Shown here: positions 36,413 through 47,523 of the stretch, one piece after another
Position numbering within the stretch: position 1 is the stretch's first letter
How the letters are laid out: the number at the start of each line of letters is the position of its first letter
The notes under the pieces: model-generated
The model's input: the letters and a program-made list of their open reading frames with translations, nothing else
Databases searched by the model: none
What the model was told of the DNA's origin: nothing
Translations under genes and position numbers: made by a program
NCBI GenBank assembly: GCA_038030265.1
Contig: CM075939.1
Span: 34,267,253 to 34,331,252 of the forward strand
Length of the DNA stretch: 64,000 nucleotides
Source: Corythucha ciliata
Lineage: Eukaryota; Arthropoda; Insecta; Hemiptera; Tingidae
Direction of reading: 5' to 3'

Positions 36413-38048
36413 ATGATGGCGTTAGAATCTTCCACGTCCAACGTTTATGGAGACCTAAGCATGTCAGGCCTCCTCGAGGTGAACGATGGATCTTCAGTTT
36501 CCAGCAGTACAGAATCCCTTGTTCGGGTGACATTCAACATTCCTCCGAAAAGGACACCATTCGAAAAAAATAACGTCGATCGAATTGAAAAAATGGTGCG
36601 AAAGTATCGCCGCTGTAGGGAGCATCGGTCGATAATGATCCCAGATTCTAATTTGGTACTACAAAAATTGAAAGAAGTGTACGGTGGATCGATCGTCTGG
36701 GAAGAGGCAATCAAAAGTCGAATTAGTCTTGTAGAATTCATGAGGGAGATGCGGGATTTTTCGATAAGTTTCCTCGATACTTGTAGTCATCTCTCTGAAG
36801 ATTACACCCTTGACTCCTCGGCGACCAGTAGTTCGATACCATCTTCTGAAGAAGAGTCTCGTTCTGAATCTCTCGCAGTAATTTTATTTTTGAATGATTT
36901 TCATCTTGTCTCCCATGAACCCTGATTGATTCGTTTCATAAGTAGGTTTCCGAAAAGAAGAATTCAAGTCCAGAATTAGCTTTCGGTAATAGAAACAAAC
37001 GAGCACAACTTATGCGGTGGTCTTTGTGTTTTCATAAACTAGTGTTCTGTAACAGATTTGAATCGAAGAAGCCCAACGGTCTTCCCCTTAAATGAAGATG
37101 AGAAACAATTTCCTTGGGGATGCAAAATGGACAGGCAGTCAAACGATTCGTCCACTGACTCTTTATACGATATTGACCTTTCTTCGGACGCTACTCTCAC
37201 TAGCGTGATCAAGCCATCGAAACTCCGTAGAAACTACTATAAATTTAACCAAAGCTACGAAAAAGACTTTAGGAACACTCCAAACATACCTGAGCATGAA
37301 CTGAACCCCCAGCAGTGCTTTGACTGTCGGGCCAACGAGGCGGTTCACCTGGTCAAAAAAGGCTTTAAAATCGCTGTGGAAAAAAACAATCTCACTGAAT
37401 TATTAGATAAATCACCGCTGTCTTACAAGGATAGAAAGAAAGTCGACAAACAGATCAGAAAAAGACTTTGGGAGAAATACGTTAAACCGATAATAGCCAA
37501 GGCTTCCACGGAACTTGACAATCTTGAAACATTTCCGAATGAAGAGACTGGAACATCAGTTGATGCCGATTGGATGCAACATCTCGATAGAAATTTGGCT
37601 TTATTGGCAAAAATACCCGAGAAGAAATCGCCACAAATGACCTTCGGAATTGTAACGAAGGATGAGTCAAACACATCGTTGGGTGTGAGAAGAAAACCTA
37701 CAATCATGACGTCGAAAAATAGCTCGAGCGAGGACTTCCGTGGAAAGCCTTAGTATGAGTCACTTAGTTTTATGGACCTCTTAATTCATAATTTCATTTT
37801 GTTGTTTTTATAAATATTACAGTCACATTGTATGCCAGGAAAGGGCGAGGAAGATGGCTAGTAAACAAAAACGTTTAATGAAGGAAGCTGTTGGTGACAT
37901 TTGTACGAGCCAGACATTCGCATATTACGGCGTGCGCGTAAGACAATTGCTTCGGAACGATCTCGTGCTTCCGAATGATGAATATCACAAACAATTCACG
38001 CTGAGTCAAAAAGAAAAGGATCGACTTCGGCGTCTTTTGAATGAGTGA
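36413..38048 (+). CDS. Four-exon gene, 471-aa protein of unknown function
   Basis: Exons: 36413-36877, a 28-nt microexon at 36958-36985, 37056-37752 and 37823-38048. Introns are 80, 70 and 70 nt, all GT-AG. Without the microexon, exons 1 and 3 cannot be joined in phase from the best donor (GCA|GTAATT); with it every joint is phase-consistent. I do not recognise the protein. It has no signal peptide or membrane segment. Features: Ser-rich N-terminus; a basic helical segment at about residues 60-80 (MVRKYRRCREH); a Ser/Glu-rich linker at about 140-155; a CFDCRANEAV segment near 253; a Lys-rich helix with KDRKKVDKQIRKRLWEKY near 285-300; and a basic C-terminal region (KQKRLMKEA, then KEKDRLRRLLNE). 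A regulatory or scaffolding protein is possible. Start: the first of two adjacent ATGs downstream of a TATA box. Confidence 0.78.
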
Positions 38049-38217
38049 AAGAATTTCACTGGTCAATCATGATTTAAAGGTGAAAAATAATATTGGGAGA
38101 CGAATGCATCCGGTCGTGGGGCTTGGTTAGGCCACAGAAGGGTCAGGTGAAGGAAGGAACGCTATACGATGAGAGTGATCGTTGTAATTTTGTTCGTAAA
38201 ATTGTTCTAATTATTGT

Positions 38218-38223
38218 AATAAA
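38218..38223 (+). terminator. Polyadenylation signal AATAAA
   Basis: AATAAA lies 170 nt beyond the stop codon of the 36413-38048 gene, followed by a GT-rich stretch, as expected for the mRNA 3' end. Confidence 0.6.
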
Positions 38224-38229
38224 TCATTT

Positions 38230-39108
38230 TCGTTCTGTAACGATTGTGCATGATCATTAATTTCAGTGAAACATAAATCACTGATTGACAAATGATCGAA
38301 TCCAAACTTCAGAAAATCAGAAACAACAACAAATTTTCCAGCATTCAGGCTGGTACTTTTATCTGGACACAATTCCAAAGTTGATGAAATTTTGAGGCGT
38401 TGCGTTGTTTTGGGATTTATTCGAACACATATTTATAATTATGTATACTATCGGAGTCAGGCATGGTCTTAATGGCGACGTTAAGAGATAATGCCCTCGC
38501 CGGTCTATGAAAACATACTCGTATGTGGCATCCAAGAATCCACCAATCATGTTCGAGAAGACTTGGATGCCAAACAAAAGGTGCCCTTCGCCGATACGAG
38601 TATTACATGATTGAGATTGCGTGGAGGTGAACTTACAAAAAGTCGAAGAATTTATAACTGTCTCTCAGCTTCCATAAATGATCGACTTTGCGAGTTTTAC
38701 ACCCGAATTCATTTTGGAAACTTCAGGGGGCCAAGGTTCACCGCCCCCCCCCCCAGTTTTTGCCTGTAACTCAAAAACCACGCGTTATACAGACAAATCA
38801 TGCCAATAAAAATAAAAATAGAATTCATTTCCTTTAAGGAATGAAATTCAAGGTAGGTAATTTGATTTCGGGCTTGTTAGTTATTTTTAATTTTTGTCCG
38901 TTGTAGCCGTCTGACGAAGTTATCATTGTCCGCGAAGTGCTTTAGGATCATACTTTCCCGAAGACGTTTTTGGTGTTTAACCACATACTGTGCTCAATAA
39001 CTTCTCTTACGGTTGCCACCTTGAGAACTCGCTGAGGGTCATCATTGCGAACATACCAGGGGACATTTACAGTATTTATATTTATATTGGTCTTTTTTGT
39101 ACAACTCC
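38230..39108. other. Non-coding stretch, possible minus-strand 3' exon
   Basis: A 72-aa minus-strand frame (38359-38577) contains a hydrophobic stretch and the minus strand has an AATAAA near 38417-38422, inside that frame. No splice partner was found, so it is not called a gene. An 11-base C tract lies at 38744-38754. Confidence 0.3.
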
Positions 39109-39252
39109 AGGGGGCCTGTTCTATAACTTTTGACTGTCACTATCACTGTCTCTTTCCACCCGTTCTCCCCATCAATATGTGATTTAAATCGGGTCGGACG
39201 GGTGGAAAGGATATTCCTAGGAACACTATGAAATTTTGCAGAACAGGCCCCC
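39109..39252. mobile_element. Palindromic MITE, GGGGGCCTGTTCT ends
   Basis: A 144-bp near-palindrome: the left arm begins gggggcctgttct and the right arm ends with its inverse. Inside, 'tttccacccg' pairs with 'cgggtggaaa'. The GGGCCTGTTCT terminus is typical of PIF/Harbinger MITEs, which create 3-bp duplications; 'cag' on both sides is compatible but not decisive. Confidence 0.65.
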
Positions 39253-39362
39253 AGAGCTCAATTCCATACATCCATATTGACTTCAGCACGTGTCTGTATA
39301 TTAGCAATTATTGGTTAAATGGATGGAGAGCTGAGAACCACCAACTGAGACTACCAAAGTTA

Positions 39363-39500
39363 TCACCGTGGTGCAATTGTCAGTGTGATGAACTAGTAAT
39401 CCAGAGGTTGCGGGTTCTACTCCCGCCGGGGAGTCCATTTTTTCTCGATGCTCGAATCGTGTTGGGCTGTGCTCTCCCATCGTCGTCCGGAAAGATACCA
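39363..39500 (+). mobile_element. tRNA-Thr-like SINE fragment
   Basis: Box A-like GTGGTGCAATTGTCAG (from about 39369), an anticodon-loop-like CTAGTAA (anticodon AGT, threonine type) and box B-like GGTTCTACTCC lie at the spacing of a tRNA. The stems are degenerate and it is not a working tRNA gene. A second SINE family, distinct from 22.1 and 31.6 kb. No target duplication was resolved. The following 'acgtccaggtggtat' (39521) recurs inverted at 42182, beside the PLE-like element there. Confidence 0.6.
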
Positions 39501-39596
39501 GTTTAATTTAATTTATTTACGTCCAGGTGGTATTGGTGATTGTAGCTATCACTAGCGGCGCTAGTGTGTGTGATGATGAAACCGGTACTCCCTACA

Positions 39597-39875
39597 CAAG
39601 GTGACTAAACTTTACTATAGGTGCCGCAGATTTCCCCCGCGCATCGGACGGGAGGTGTGGAGACTGACGTCACCAGCAGTCCTTTGCTCCCGAATGCTCA
39701 CCCTAGAGCAAGTTAATTTTGAAATTGAAGTTTATGATTTCTCAAAAATCACAACCCAATAACAATTAATAATGTACTGGGTCCAGCGCAAAGGCGGATG
39801 GGACTGCTCGTGACGTAGGTGAAGGACAGTAATGGCCGAAGATCTGCGGCACCTATAGAAAGTTTAGTCACCTTG
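39597..39875. mobile_element. TIR MITE 'CAAGGTGACTAAA', copy 2
   Basis: A 279-bp copy of the family at 28883-29160. It is flanked by the 9-bp match 'ctccctaca' (39588-39596 and 39876-39884). It lacks 'gcagcagagc' near its middle and has an extra 'aatggccgaa' near its right end compared with copy 1. Confidence 0.88.
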
Positions 39876-39884
39876 CTCCCTACA

Positions 39885-40615
39885 TATGTTAAATGACAAC
39901 AAGTTTTGTGTTTTAGTGCATTTCATTCAAAAAATGCACTATTGGTCTCGCCCTGATGGTCGCACATATGGGTTGTGATACTTTTTTTTCACGTTTCAGA
40001 ACCCCTAGAACACGAATCCGAGGTCGGTTCGATTTGCTATATATATATATATGGCCCCTCGCTTGTTAGCACGATCACGGTCGCAATTTTTGACTTAGGG
40101 CAACCAAATTTGGTCTAAAAATCAATAGCGTGAATATCTCGGACGAGTTCGTGATCCAGATGAATCGGTCCACGGGAACGGTGTGAAAGAGGGGTTTGAA
40201 TTAGTTGAAAATTCGCTACCACACGGCTGTTGCTGCAATTGCCCCCAAAATTGACACGAGTAATGAAAAATGAACGCGCTTTCGTATGAGACCCTTGTGA
40301 ACCAAAATCCGTTGATATGGCAGGGGAGTTCTCGGCGGAGGGGAGCTATTAAATTAACGCTATGCCTTACTGGACCACCCAATTACCAAAAAATTTCATT
40401 GACACTGAATTTTGAGCCGTCTCTTTTATTTGATTTGCCTACAGCCTAATAAATATTGAGTAAAAAATCCTGAGGTGGGCCAAAAAGGGAGGAACAAAAA
40501 AAAATTTAAAAAAAATTGTTTCGGATTCGAACCCAGGCACTCCGCATTCCGCAATGATGAAATTGTGACATACCATTTAACCTAATGTAACTGATCTGAA
40601 AATTAACGTAATCTG
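39885..40615. other. Non-coding stretch
   Basis: Contains a small palindrome 'agtgcatttc..aaatgcact' (39917-39941), an (AT)n run at 40040-40051, and a box-B-like 'ggattcgaacccaggc' at 40523 without a matching box A. No gene seen. Confidence 0.4.
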
Positions 40616-41036
40616 AAAAAAGTTTTGTTCCGACAGCAGCCGGTCGGGAAAAGTGCATTTCATTCATGCGACAATCGAGTCAAACCTCATAAGTTAGAAC
40701 GAGATCAATCAATTATGAATGAAATTTAGGCCGGGATAAAGATTTTAATTGCAAATAACTCCTCTAACAAGAGTCCGCTTTCCCATATCGTGTAGGCAAC
40801 CAAACCGACTCTGTTTCATTTTTCATTTTCATCATTTTGTTCCCCCTCAGTTGGTGCCAAAAAAGGGGCCTGCGGAAAAAAGAAACACGATTTCATTATT
40901 TTGACTTTCTATACCACGGCCTAAATGTCATTCATAATTGATTGATCTCGTTCTAACTTATGAGGTTTGACTCGATTGTCGCATGAATGAAATGCACTTT
41001 TCCCGACAGGCTGCTGTCGGAACAAAACTTTTTTAA
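40616..41036. mobile_element. MITE with ~115-bp inverted arms
   Basis: The left arm (40616-40735: 'agttttgttccgacagcagc', 'gggaaaagtgcatttcattc', 'gcgacaatcgagtcaaacct', ending 'gaatgaaatttaggcc') is repeated inverted at 40918-41036 with few mismatches. The middle is non-coding. Because both ends abut A/T runs the target duplication is ambiguous. Confidence 0.8.
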
Positions 41037-41716
41037 AAGTGTTTTTTCGTGGTCAACGTCCGTAACATAATGGGGAAAAAGTAGTCAGTTGGCCTAAAGT
41101 GACTTGAACAGAAGAACATGGTTTCTGATACATTTATACTCAAACGTCAAGCAAGCTCCCAAGCCTTTCGGCGGTCGACTTTCTCCCAACACTGGGCTAA
41201 TTGATAGCTGACAACGTTAAACCCTCAATTTTTGGGGAACAATGAAATGACAATGTTGTGTCTCGGTTACGACGGGAAGAGCAACCAAAGACACAGCAGT
41301 TTTCTCTGGATTCACCCTTGAGAGACATCCCACGAGCGCCTTATCATTTTTTTATTGGTACTCGCCAGCTCACCGTTTCGTTTTAGTGCTCAGAGAACGG
41401 CACGGGTTCAGCAAAATGGTCGAAAACGTTTTTGAATCGGTGTTTTCGAGTTTTCTTGCTACAACAAATAGCCGACAGTGAAAGTTTCTGTACGGGTGTA
41501 CTGCGCACCCGCATAACCGTCTTATTTTCTTGATTCGGTGATGGCAAAGGTATAATATCGAGACCTCCTCGTCACCGTCGGATAATTTAGTCGTAGTTCA
41601 CAGTAAAAAAGTGTCACTGACCAACATTTTTGATACGTGAACTTCCTCATGGTAGAAAACCTTTGCTGTAGTTTGTTGTCAAACGACAACAACAAATCAC
41701 AAGGAGTACCGGACTC

Positions 41717-41872
41717 AATAGGTCTATTCGTTTGTCGTCCGGAGCTGCACTATTAGCAATGAAAGTACTAACCTTTCATTATTTTTTCGCGTTATTTCAC
41801 ATGATAACCCGCGAGGTTGCAGAATTTCGTGCTGCTTGGAGTAGTCCGGGACGACAAACGAATAGACCTAAT
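41717..41872. mobile_element. Small inverted-repeat element
   Basis: 'aggtctattcgtttgtcgtc' at 41719 is matched by its inverse at 41851-41870. The 105 bases between are AT-rich and non-coding. Similar in size to MITEs; no target duplication was identified. Confidence 0.55.
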
Positions 41873-41970
41873 GTTTCTCTGACACGCCGCGAGATATCGT
41901 ATCCCTTAGCTACAATCGCCAATATGTTGTTGTCTCTCCACAATAATTGTTTTTATTTCTTTCTTGGTCT

Positions 41971-42016
41971 TGGTCTAATCGATTTTCAGCCTGTCTAGGC
42001 CATCATCAGCACCATT
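41971..42016 (-). ncRNA. Hammerhead-like motif, left arm
   Basis: Minus strand order: CTGATGA, one T, helix II GGCCT/AGGCT with loop AGAC, GAAA, a short helix III AATC/GATT counting the last A of GAAA, then permissive A at the cleavage position, then GACCA, which pairs with upstream TGGTG except for its first base. Conserved core residues are all present. Departures from the family consensus: an extra T after CTGATGA and a mismatch next to the helix I junction. Confidence 0.5.
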
Positions 42017-42087
42017 ATTAAAATAAGTTTTTGGGAAATAGTAGAGGAAGTCAACGAGTGTGGAAGACACACAAAAACTTATTTTAA

Positions 42088-42137
42088 TAATGGTCCTGAT
42101 GATGGCCTAAACAGGCTGAAAATCGGTTGGACCAATA
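42088..42137 (+). ncRNA. Hammerhead-like motif, right arm
   Basis: CTGATGA, one T, helix II GGCCT/AGGCT, GAAA, helix III, then G at the cleavage position. Helix I is well formed (TAATGGTC against GACCAATA, seven of eight pairs). G at position 17 should block cleavage, so this arm keeps the pairing but not the cleavage residue, whereas the left arm has the reverse. Confidence 0.45.
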
Positions 42138-42329
42138 CCAAGAAAGAAATAAAAACAATTATTGTGGAGAGACAACAACATATACCACCTGGACGTCTGA
42201 ATAACTCCACGACAACATGGCCAATTACAATTTTAATTAATTTATTTAATTAAACTACCGGCGACATCATCAGTCGAACGGAAAGGATATCATACTGACT
42301 GGGGTAAAAGAGCATCACGGATTTCTTTT

Positions 42330-43690
42330 TTAGGGGAAGGCCCTAAAATTTCTCCGCAATTAATTTCTCCGAAATTAAGATCCAAACCAAGCATTTCCGC
42401 AAGATTTTATACCCGAAAGTTGCATCGCCGCGGATATTCAGCAACGGAACTTTCAATTTCCAAGGTATTCGTCACCCTCAAGGTTCGATTAGGGCCGGCT
42501 AGTCTGTTGGATCCGTCGTCACGAAAAAGACCCAAACTTACAATTTGTATTGAACTAATAAGGCCCTGCCCTGACTTGCAATTTCGCTTCTAACTCTCGA
42601 AGTCCCGAAAATATCAATTTCGCGAACAATCAGCAGGAAACTTAAATAATTTCGCTCAAATTAGCCCCCGAATTCGCAAACTCTTGAATATTTATCTTAA
42701 AATATTGTGATTAAACGGCTATTCCGGCTATTCATAAGGTTTTAGGCGCATTCGGGGCCGGCTAGCCCATAGGTCGCGACCTCTAAAAAAAACTGGCCCC
42801 AAAACTGGCAATTCCGCTGAAATTAGGACCTGAAACTTAACAGTTTCACGCAAATTATGCCTGGAAACCCCTAAATTTGTCCTCAAATGATGCATTTTTG
42901 CTGGGAGTACCTTGTACAGGCCTCGACAGCCAATGACACGACAAAAAACTATTGAAGACTAGCTATTTCATGGAGATTTAGCACTGAAACTTGCAATTTC
43001 CTCGAAACTGAGGCCCGGAATTTGCAATTTTACTGAAATGATAACCCGGAATTTCGCCTGAGTTGAGCATGCGAGCCTGGGTTCCATCACTACAAAAATA
43101 GTTTTGAAACTGCCATTTTGTTTTAGTTGAGACCCTAAACTTGCGATTTCGCTGAAACTAAGACCTGAAGACCCAAAGCTGTCAATTTCCAGAAAACTCG
43201 TAATTTCGCTAAAATTAGGACCTCAACCCACTAACTCATTCAATTCCATTGCAAATAAATTCATGGCTTGCCCAGGGTTCACGCTCACTAGAATCAAAAG
43301 GCACTGAGACTGGGAGTTTTGCTGAAAACTTGCAATATCGCAAATATTTAGTAAGGAAACTTTCAATTTCACTGATATTTTCCTAAGAAATTATGTAACT
43401 TTATTTGCGGCTACTTGTCGGGCTTTGAGCGCTGTCGGGGCCAAGCAAGTTTGGTGCCACTTTGATAATCAAAGAACACCCGAAACTTGCAATTTCACGG
43501 AAATAAATACTCGACAGTTGCCATTTCGCGAAATTGAGGCGTGAAACTAACCAGCCAGAAAATTTGAAGGCTGGGCACTGTCGTGCCCGGCTAGCCCAGG
43601 TTCGGCGGTCACTAAGAAGGATCCAAAATAAAGCCCAGAAACTGGCCATTTCCGCGGGAATTAATACTGGAAACTAGCTTGGACATAGTT
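42330..43690. repeat. Degenerate 'gaaacttgcaatttcgctgaa' array
   Basis: About 1.4 kb of irregular units built on 'ctgaaacttgcaattt(c/t)gc', 'gaaatta(g/a)gac' and occasional longer 'ggccggctag' blocks. Units are 40 to 70 bases apart. The same unit type returns at 61.0-61.6 kb. Open frames are short. No gene. Confidence 0.6.
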
Positions 43691-43900
43691 TAACGGAGTC
43701 ACATAAATTGCCGAAAAAAATATCCCTCCCCCGTTCTCTGGGGTCAATGCTGTTACGCATTCATCTCCAGTATTTTGTTTGTTCTTTTTCTTGCTTGAAT
43801 AACCCTATCTGAAGTCAGATAGAGGTTGGAAGAGGGGAGTCGGCAATTTTTTGGTTGAAAATTGTCATGTTGTAAGCCAAAGGAGACATGTAAACTTGAG

Positions 43901-44010
43901 GGGCAAGTACGAAGGGGTGTTATAATTTTAACACGGCTATCCTATCACAATTAAAATGGTTGTCACGTGGATACCACCCGTGTTATTCCATATAACACCC
44001 CTTCGTGCCC
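43901..44010. mobile_element. Palindromic MITE, 110 bp
   Basis: 'gggcaagtacgaaggggtgt' at 43901 pairs with the inverse at 43990-44010 ('aacaccccttcgtgccc'), and 'aacacgg' with 'ccgtgtt' further in. Non-coding centre of 40 bases. Confidence 0.65.
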
Positions 44011-44394
44011 TTGGTAAAAATATCCAGTTTTTGGAACAAGCAATCAAGATCTCTGGAAGAACAGACAATTTGCCAATTTTGTCAGTGCTCCGTTTCTCGC
44101 CCGAAAAATCTATTTTTGGGAGTAATCCTTAAGTTGAGCAGTTTAGCATTAAAGCAGAAGCATTAAATGGAAATGTGCATTGTGAAAGAGTTTGTCGCTT
44201 TCTATAGGAGCCTCTGCGTGGAAATCACTAACGAATCAACGCATCGTTCAGGTGCCAAGGTATACCGATAAATGTGAAAAGAATCGAATCTGAGAAGAAT
44301 CGGTTTTGCGGGCCACAAATTAAAGGGGAAAAGCAATTATGAAACAGAGTATCTACATATACAGGGTGAAATTTTGGTAGTGTTGCAAAAAAAT

Positions 44395-45790
44395 TAGCTG
44401 GCGGCGCCTTATCACTGATGTCCTGTCCAATGACCCATGGGGGCTCCCCTTCCAAATCTGGAAGCGGGAGGCGAACACAGAAGTTATCGCTACATGCATT
44501 GAAGATGATGCCAACGTTGACACAGCCTCAGCTGCTTCCAACACTCGCTACCTCTTGCAGCAGCTATTCCCAACTGATGAAACGCCCTTAGACTTACCGT
44601 GTGACGCTGAAGTACGCCAGTCAGTGCTTGCTCCCCTTGACACACCCTTACACCCACAATGGACGAATGAACAAGTAGCTACTGCAATGCAAGGATCAAC
44701 CACGTCCAAGGCCCCAGGCCCTTCTGGCATTCACGGGGAGCACGCCCGTTACGCTACCCTCAGCAGACATTATGTTGATATGCTAACAAACATATTTAAC
44801 CGGTGTTTGCTCTAGGATACTTCCCCGTCGCGTGGAAGAGCTGCCGATTACGCCTCCTTCTAAAGGGTCCTCATCGGGACAGGCCACTGCCAGGCTCGTA
44901 CCGCCCTATAAGCAACTGAGGCTAAAGTTTTCGAGAAGCTTATCCTAATTGCACTGCACCCATACCTCGAAGCTAGGACGCGGCGCACCCATCACAGTAT
45001 AGCGGCATGCCCGGGTGCTCGACAACACATGCCATAAACCGGCTCAGGAAGGAACTAGCGACGCCTTCGCGAGATACTACTGTGGTTCTCTTCTTGGACA
45101 TATCAGGAGCATTTAACGAGCTATGGCAGCCGGCTATCCTAACTGCTCTACGCGAAACGAGAATCCCATCCAACTTGTATCGCCTCCTTTGTAGCTACTT
45201 CACTGGCAGAACTGCATACTGCAATGCGTAACCTACCCTATCACCACAGGATGTCTCCAAGGAGCGGTCCTCGCCTGCGCCCTTTGGGCTTTAACTTTCA
45301 GTGAACTACTGCGACGCCTCACGAATCTTAATTTCCAAACAATCGCGTATGTTGATGACTTAGCCATCATCATTAGAGCCACCGATATTGATCACCTCTG
45401 TGACCGTGTCTTTGAGGGCTTGAAGTGCGTAGAACAATGGTGTGATTCAACGCGTCTGCGTCACGCAATGTCCAAAACAAAAACATTCGTCGCTCGGGGC
45501 CGAATGCGCACCAACTACATATTACTTCGAGACGGGAGAACTCTCCCCCTGACCAAAAAGCCAGTTTACCTTGGCGTAATCCTAGACCGCCGTTTCACAG
45601 CTTTGCCACATCTCCAACTGTTACGGGAGCGAGTTCTACCGCTTCCTCGTTTCCTCTTGGACTTTCCGGCCCAGGATGGGGGGCATCTCTATCCTCAAGA
45701 CTCGTATATTACCAGCAGGTACTGGTTCCACGCATCCTTTATGGGTGTACTGCATGGTGGCCCCACTGATATCTTTCTGACCTCCCCGGC
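44395..45790 (+). pseudogene. R1-like non-LTR reverse transcriptase relic
   Basis: RT motifs occur in order but in three different frames: DPWGLPFQIW upstream; SKAPGPSGI (about 44700); SYRPIS (about 44898); LFLDISGAFNELWQP, the motif with the first catalytic Asp (about 45090); GCLQGAVLACALWAL (45249); AYVDDLAII, the catalytic YVDD box (about 45347); and KPVYLGVILDR (about 45560). At least three frameshifts or stops (near 44815-45007, 45231, and after 45780) make it dead. The DISGAF..W and DPWG motifs point to the R1 clade. Endonuclease and 3' regions are missing. It sits in the left arm of the foldback element, about 35 bp inside its terminus. Confidence 0.8.
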
Positions 45791-46114
45791 ACATTCGTCC
45801 CAATCCCCTACACACCTGACTGCTCCAGCTCACTGTCAACTTCCCGGCTGGTCCCTATACGTCCGACCGGATTGATGGTGCTGGTAAATCCCCGCAGCCT
45901 AGCGGATGCACCCCGTACTTCATGGCACTTGCACCTGCATGGCTCCCCACCGCCGGTCGGTCTCAACCGAGACGTGCCCATTTTGGCCGGTGGATGCGGC
46001 TGACGGGGAGTTGAAATACGGGCTAACAAACATTGCACGTGTCGGGCCACTTCCCGATCGTACAAATAGTATGGCTAGACAATAAACTCCAAGGAGTTTC
46101 AGTCAGGCCCGAGA
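45791..46114 (+). other. Probable 3' remainder of the RT relic
   Basis: GC-rich sequence unlike the AT-rich flanks continues from the RT relic up to the foldback arm. It has no clear domain and is presumably decayed retrotransposon sequence. Confidence 0.4.
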
Positions 46115-47045
46115 AGAAGACACATGTCTGTAATTAAATGCGACCTTCCCGGACGTTATATCTTGCACCATTCAGGAGATATGATTTTTTGAGTGATTTC
46201 CATTGAAATTCTTATTTTTTGGCAGAAACTCACGATTTCACAGCTGTCACTCCATTACAATTTTGAAATGACCATACATTTTGAAAACTAGGAAAATTAT
46301 CTCCCAGAATGGACTTCGGGCTTCTTTGACGAAAAGTACTAGAAACACTATTTTTCCTCGCTCAAAGTTCAAGGCCATCAGCTACCAAATTTACTTAGTC
46401 GTGGTCCCATCAGCTGCATATTGCCCGAATTCTGGCCGTCCAGATGGGATCAAGACCAAACACAGGTGAGGCAGGACTCCTGCCTGTAGGTATGAAGTCG
46501 AAACGGAGTCACAGTGCAATTTTCCCTTTTTGCTTTCAGGGCACAATTTTTTTCTGAAATCACGATTTTCGATGATCCGGGCTAGGTTTTAGGGCGTTAC
46601 AGACAACTAATCCAAAACGTTTAGGGGCCATTAGAAAGCTTATTTGTTACGCAAGTTTTTGTGATAATTGCAGGTTAAAAAATCAATTCCAGTTGGAGGG
46701 GGAAAAGTTAAAAAACCGGTCCGAAAAAAATACCACCAGAAACCTTGTGCTTCAAGCAAAGAAAAAGAGGGTTTCTAGTACTTTTAGACAAAAACTAATG
46801 AAGTCCATTTTGAGAGATAATTGTCCTAGCTTTCAAAATGTATGGCCATTTCAAAATTTTAATAGGGTGACAAATGGAGTGGGATTTTAATGGAGTGTGA
46901 AATCGAGAGTTTCTTCCAAAAAATAAGAATTTCAACGGAAATCACTCAAAAAATCATATCTCCTGAACGGTGCAAGATATAACGTCCGGGAAGGTCGCTT
47001 TTAATTCCATTTTTCATGTAGTTTCACCCTAATGTTTTTGCAACA
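46115..47045. repeat. Inverted arms of the composite foldback
   Basis: Left arm about 46115-46350, right arm about 46770-47020. Shared segments include 'gcgaccttcccggacgttat', 'atcttgcacc', 'aaaatcatatctcctgaa' and 'gaaatcactcaaaaaatcat' (each inverted in the other arm). The 63-65-aa frames inside are by-products. Confidence 0.75.
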
Positions 47046-47301
47046 CAGTGGCGTCTATTCCCCCCTGAAAGCTGGAGGCACTCCCCCCTGAAAAGAGCTC
47101 CCCCCCCCAATCAGAATTGATTATATCCATCACAGCATCACACACACAGAGGATCTAAATAGAGTTTATACTTGTACGGTGCGTTGAATGCGACGGGGGA
47201 AAACATTGTTGGGGCGAATTCATAGAATCTTTTTGAACTCACACCGAATACCATTTGCATAATATGAAATTCAGCCCCGGAGCCGTTCGTTTCCACTCGC
47301 C

Positions 47302-47450
47302 TTTTTTATTGTGACCAAAACTGTTTTGAAAGGTTCCTTGACTCAAGGAAACTTCAAGGAATATTCATAAATATGGACCTAGGGCCCGTATTTATGAACG
47401 TTCCTTGAATCTTCCTTGAGTGAAGGAACCGTTTTGATCACAATAAAAAC
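47302..47450. mobile_element. Palindromic MITE, 'gggcccgtatttatgaacg' family
   Basis: Two nearly adjacent inverted arms: 'ttattgtgaccaaaac' with 'ggttccttgactcaaggaa' on the left, and 'cttgagtgaaggaacc' with 'gttttgatcacaataa' on the right. Related single-arm fragments lie at about 30945-31000 and 47785-47815 ('tcaaggaacgttcat'). The termini resemble Harbinger-type MITEs. Confidence 0.65.
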
Positions 47451-47523
47451 ACCTAATCCATGCATAAAGTTGTATCCGTAGGAGCCTACATTGCCAGTCT
47501 TTGATCGTTGAGGCCCGACAAAA

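Larger units (their letters stand above)
41922..42183. mobile_element. PLE-like inverted dimer with two hammerhead motifs
   Basis: Arms 41922-42035 and 42068-42183 are inverted copies ('gttgttgtctctccacaata', 'tgtttttatttctttcttgg', 'gattttcagcctgt', 'ggccatcatcag', 'ttattaaaataagttttt'). Each arm contains a hammerhead-like core, on the minus strand in the left arm and the plus strand in the right. Beyond the right arm a further half-motif (minus strand, about 42262-42280) lies next to 'ttaattaaact'. Interpreted as rearranged Penelope-type terminal sequence. Confidence 0.6.

Noticed and set aside
38359..38577. Minus-strand terminal exon with AATAAA
   Set aside because: The AATAAA lies within the frame and no upstream exon was found.
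39366..39440. Functional tRNA-Thr gene
   Set aside because: The anticodon stem has mismatches, box B is altered (GGTTCTA) and the acceptor stem does not pair.
40520..40545. Third SINE head (box B 'ggattcgaacccaggc')
   Set aside because: No box A at the proper distance and no target duplication.
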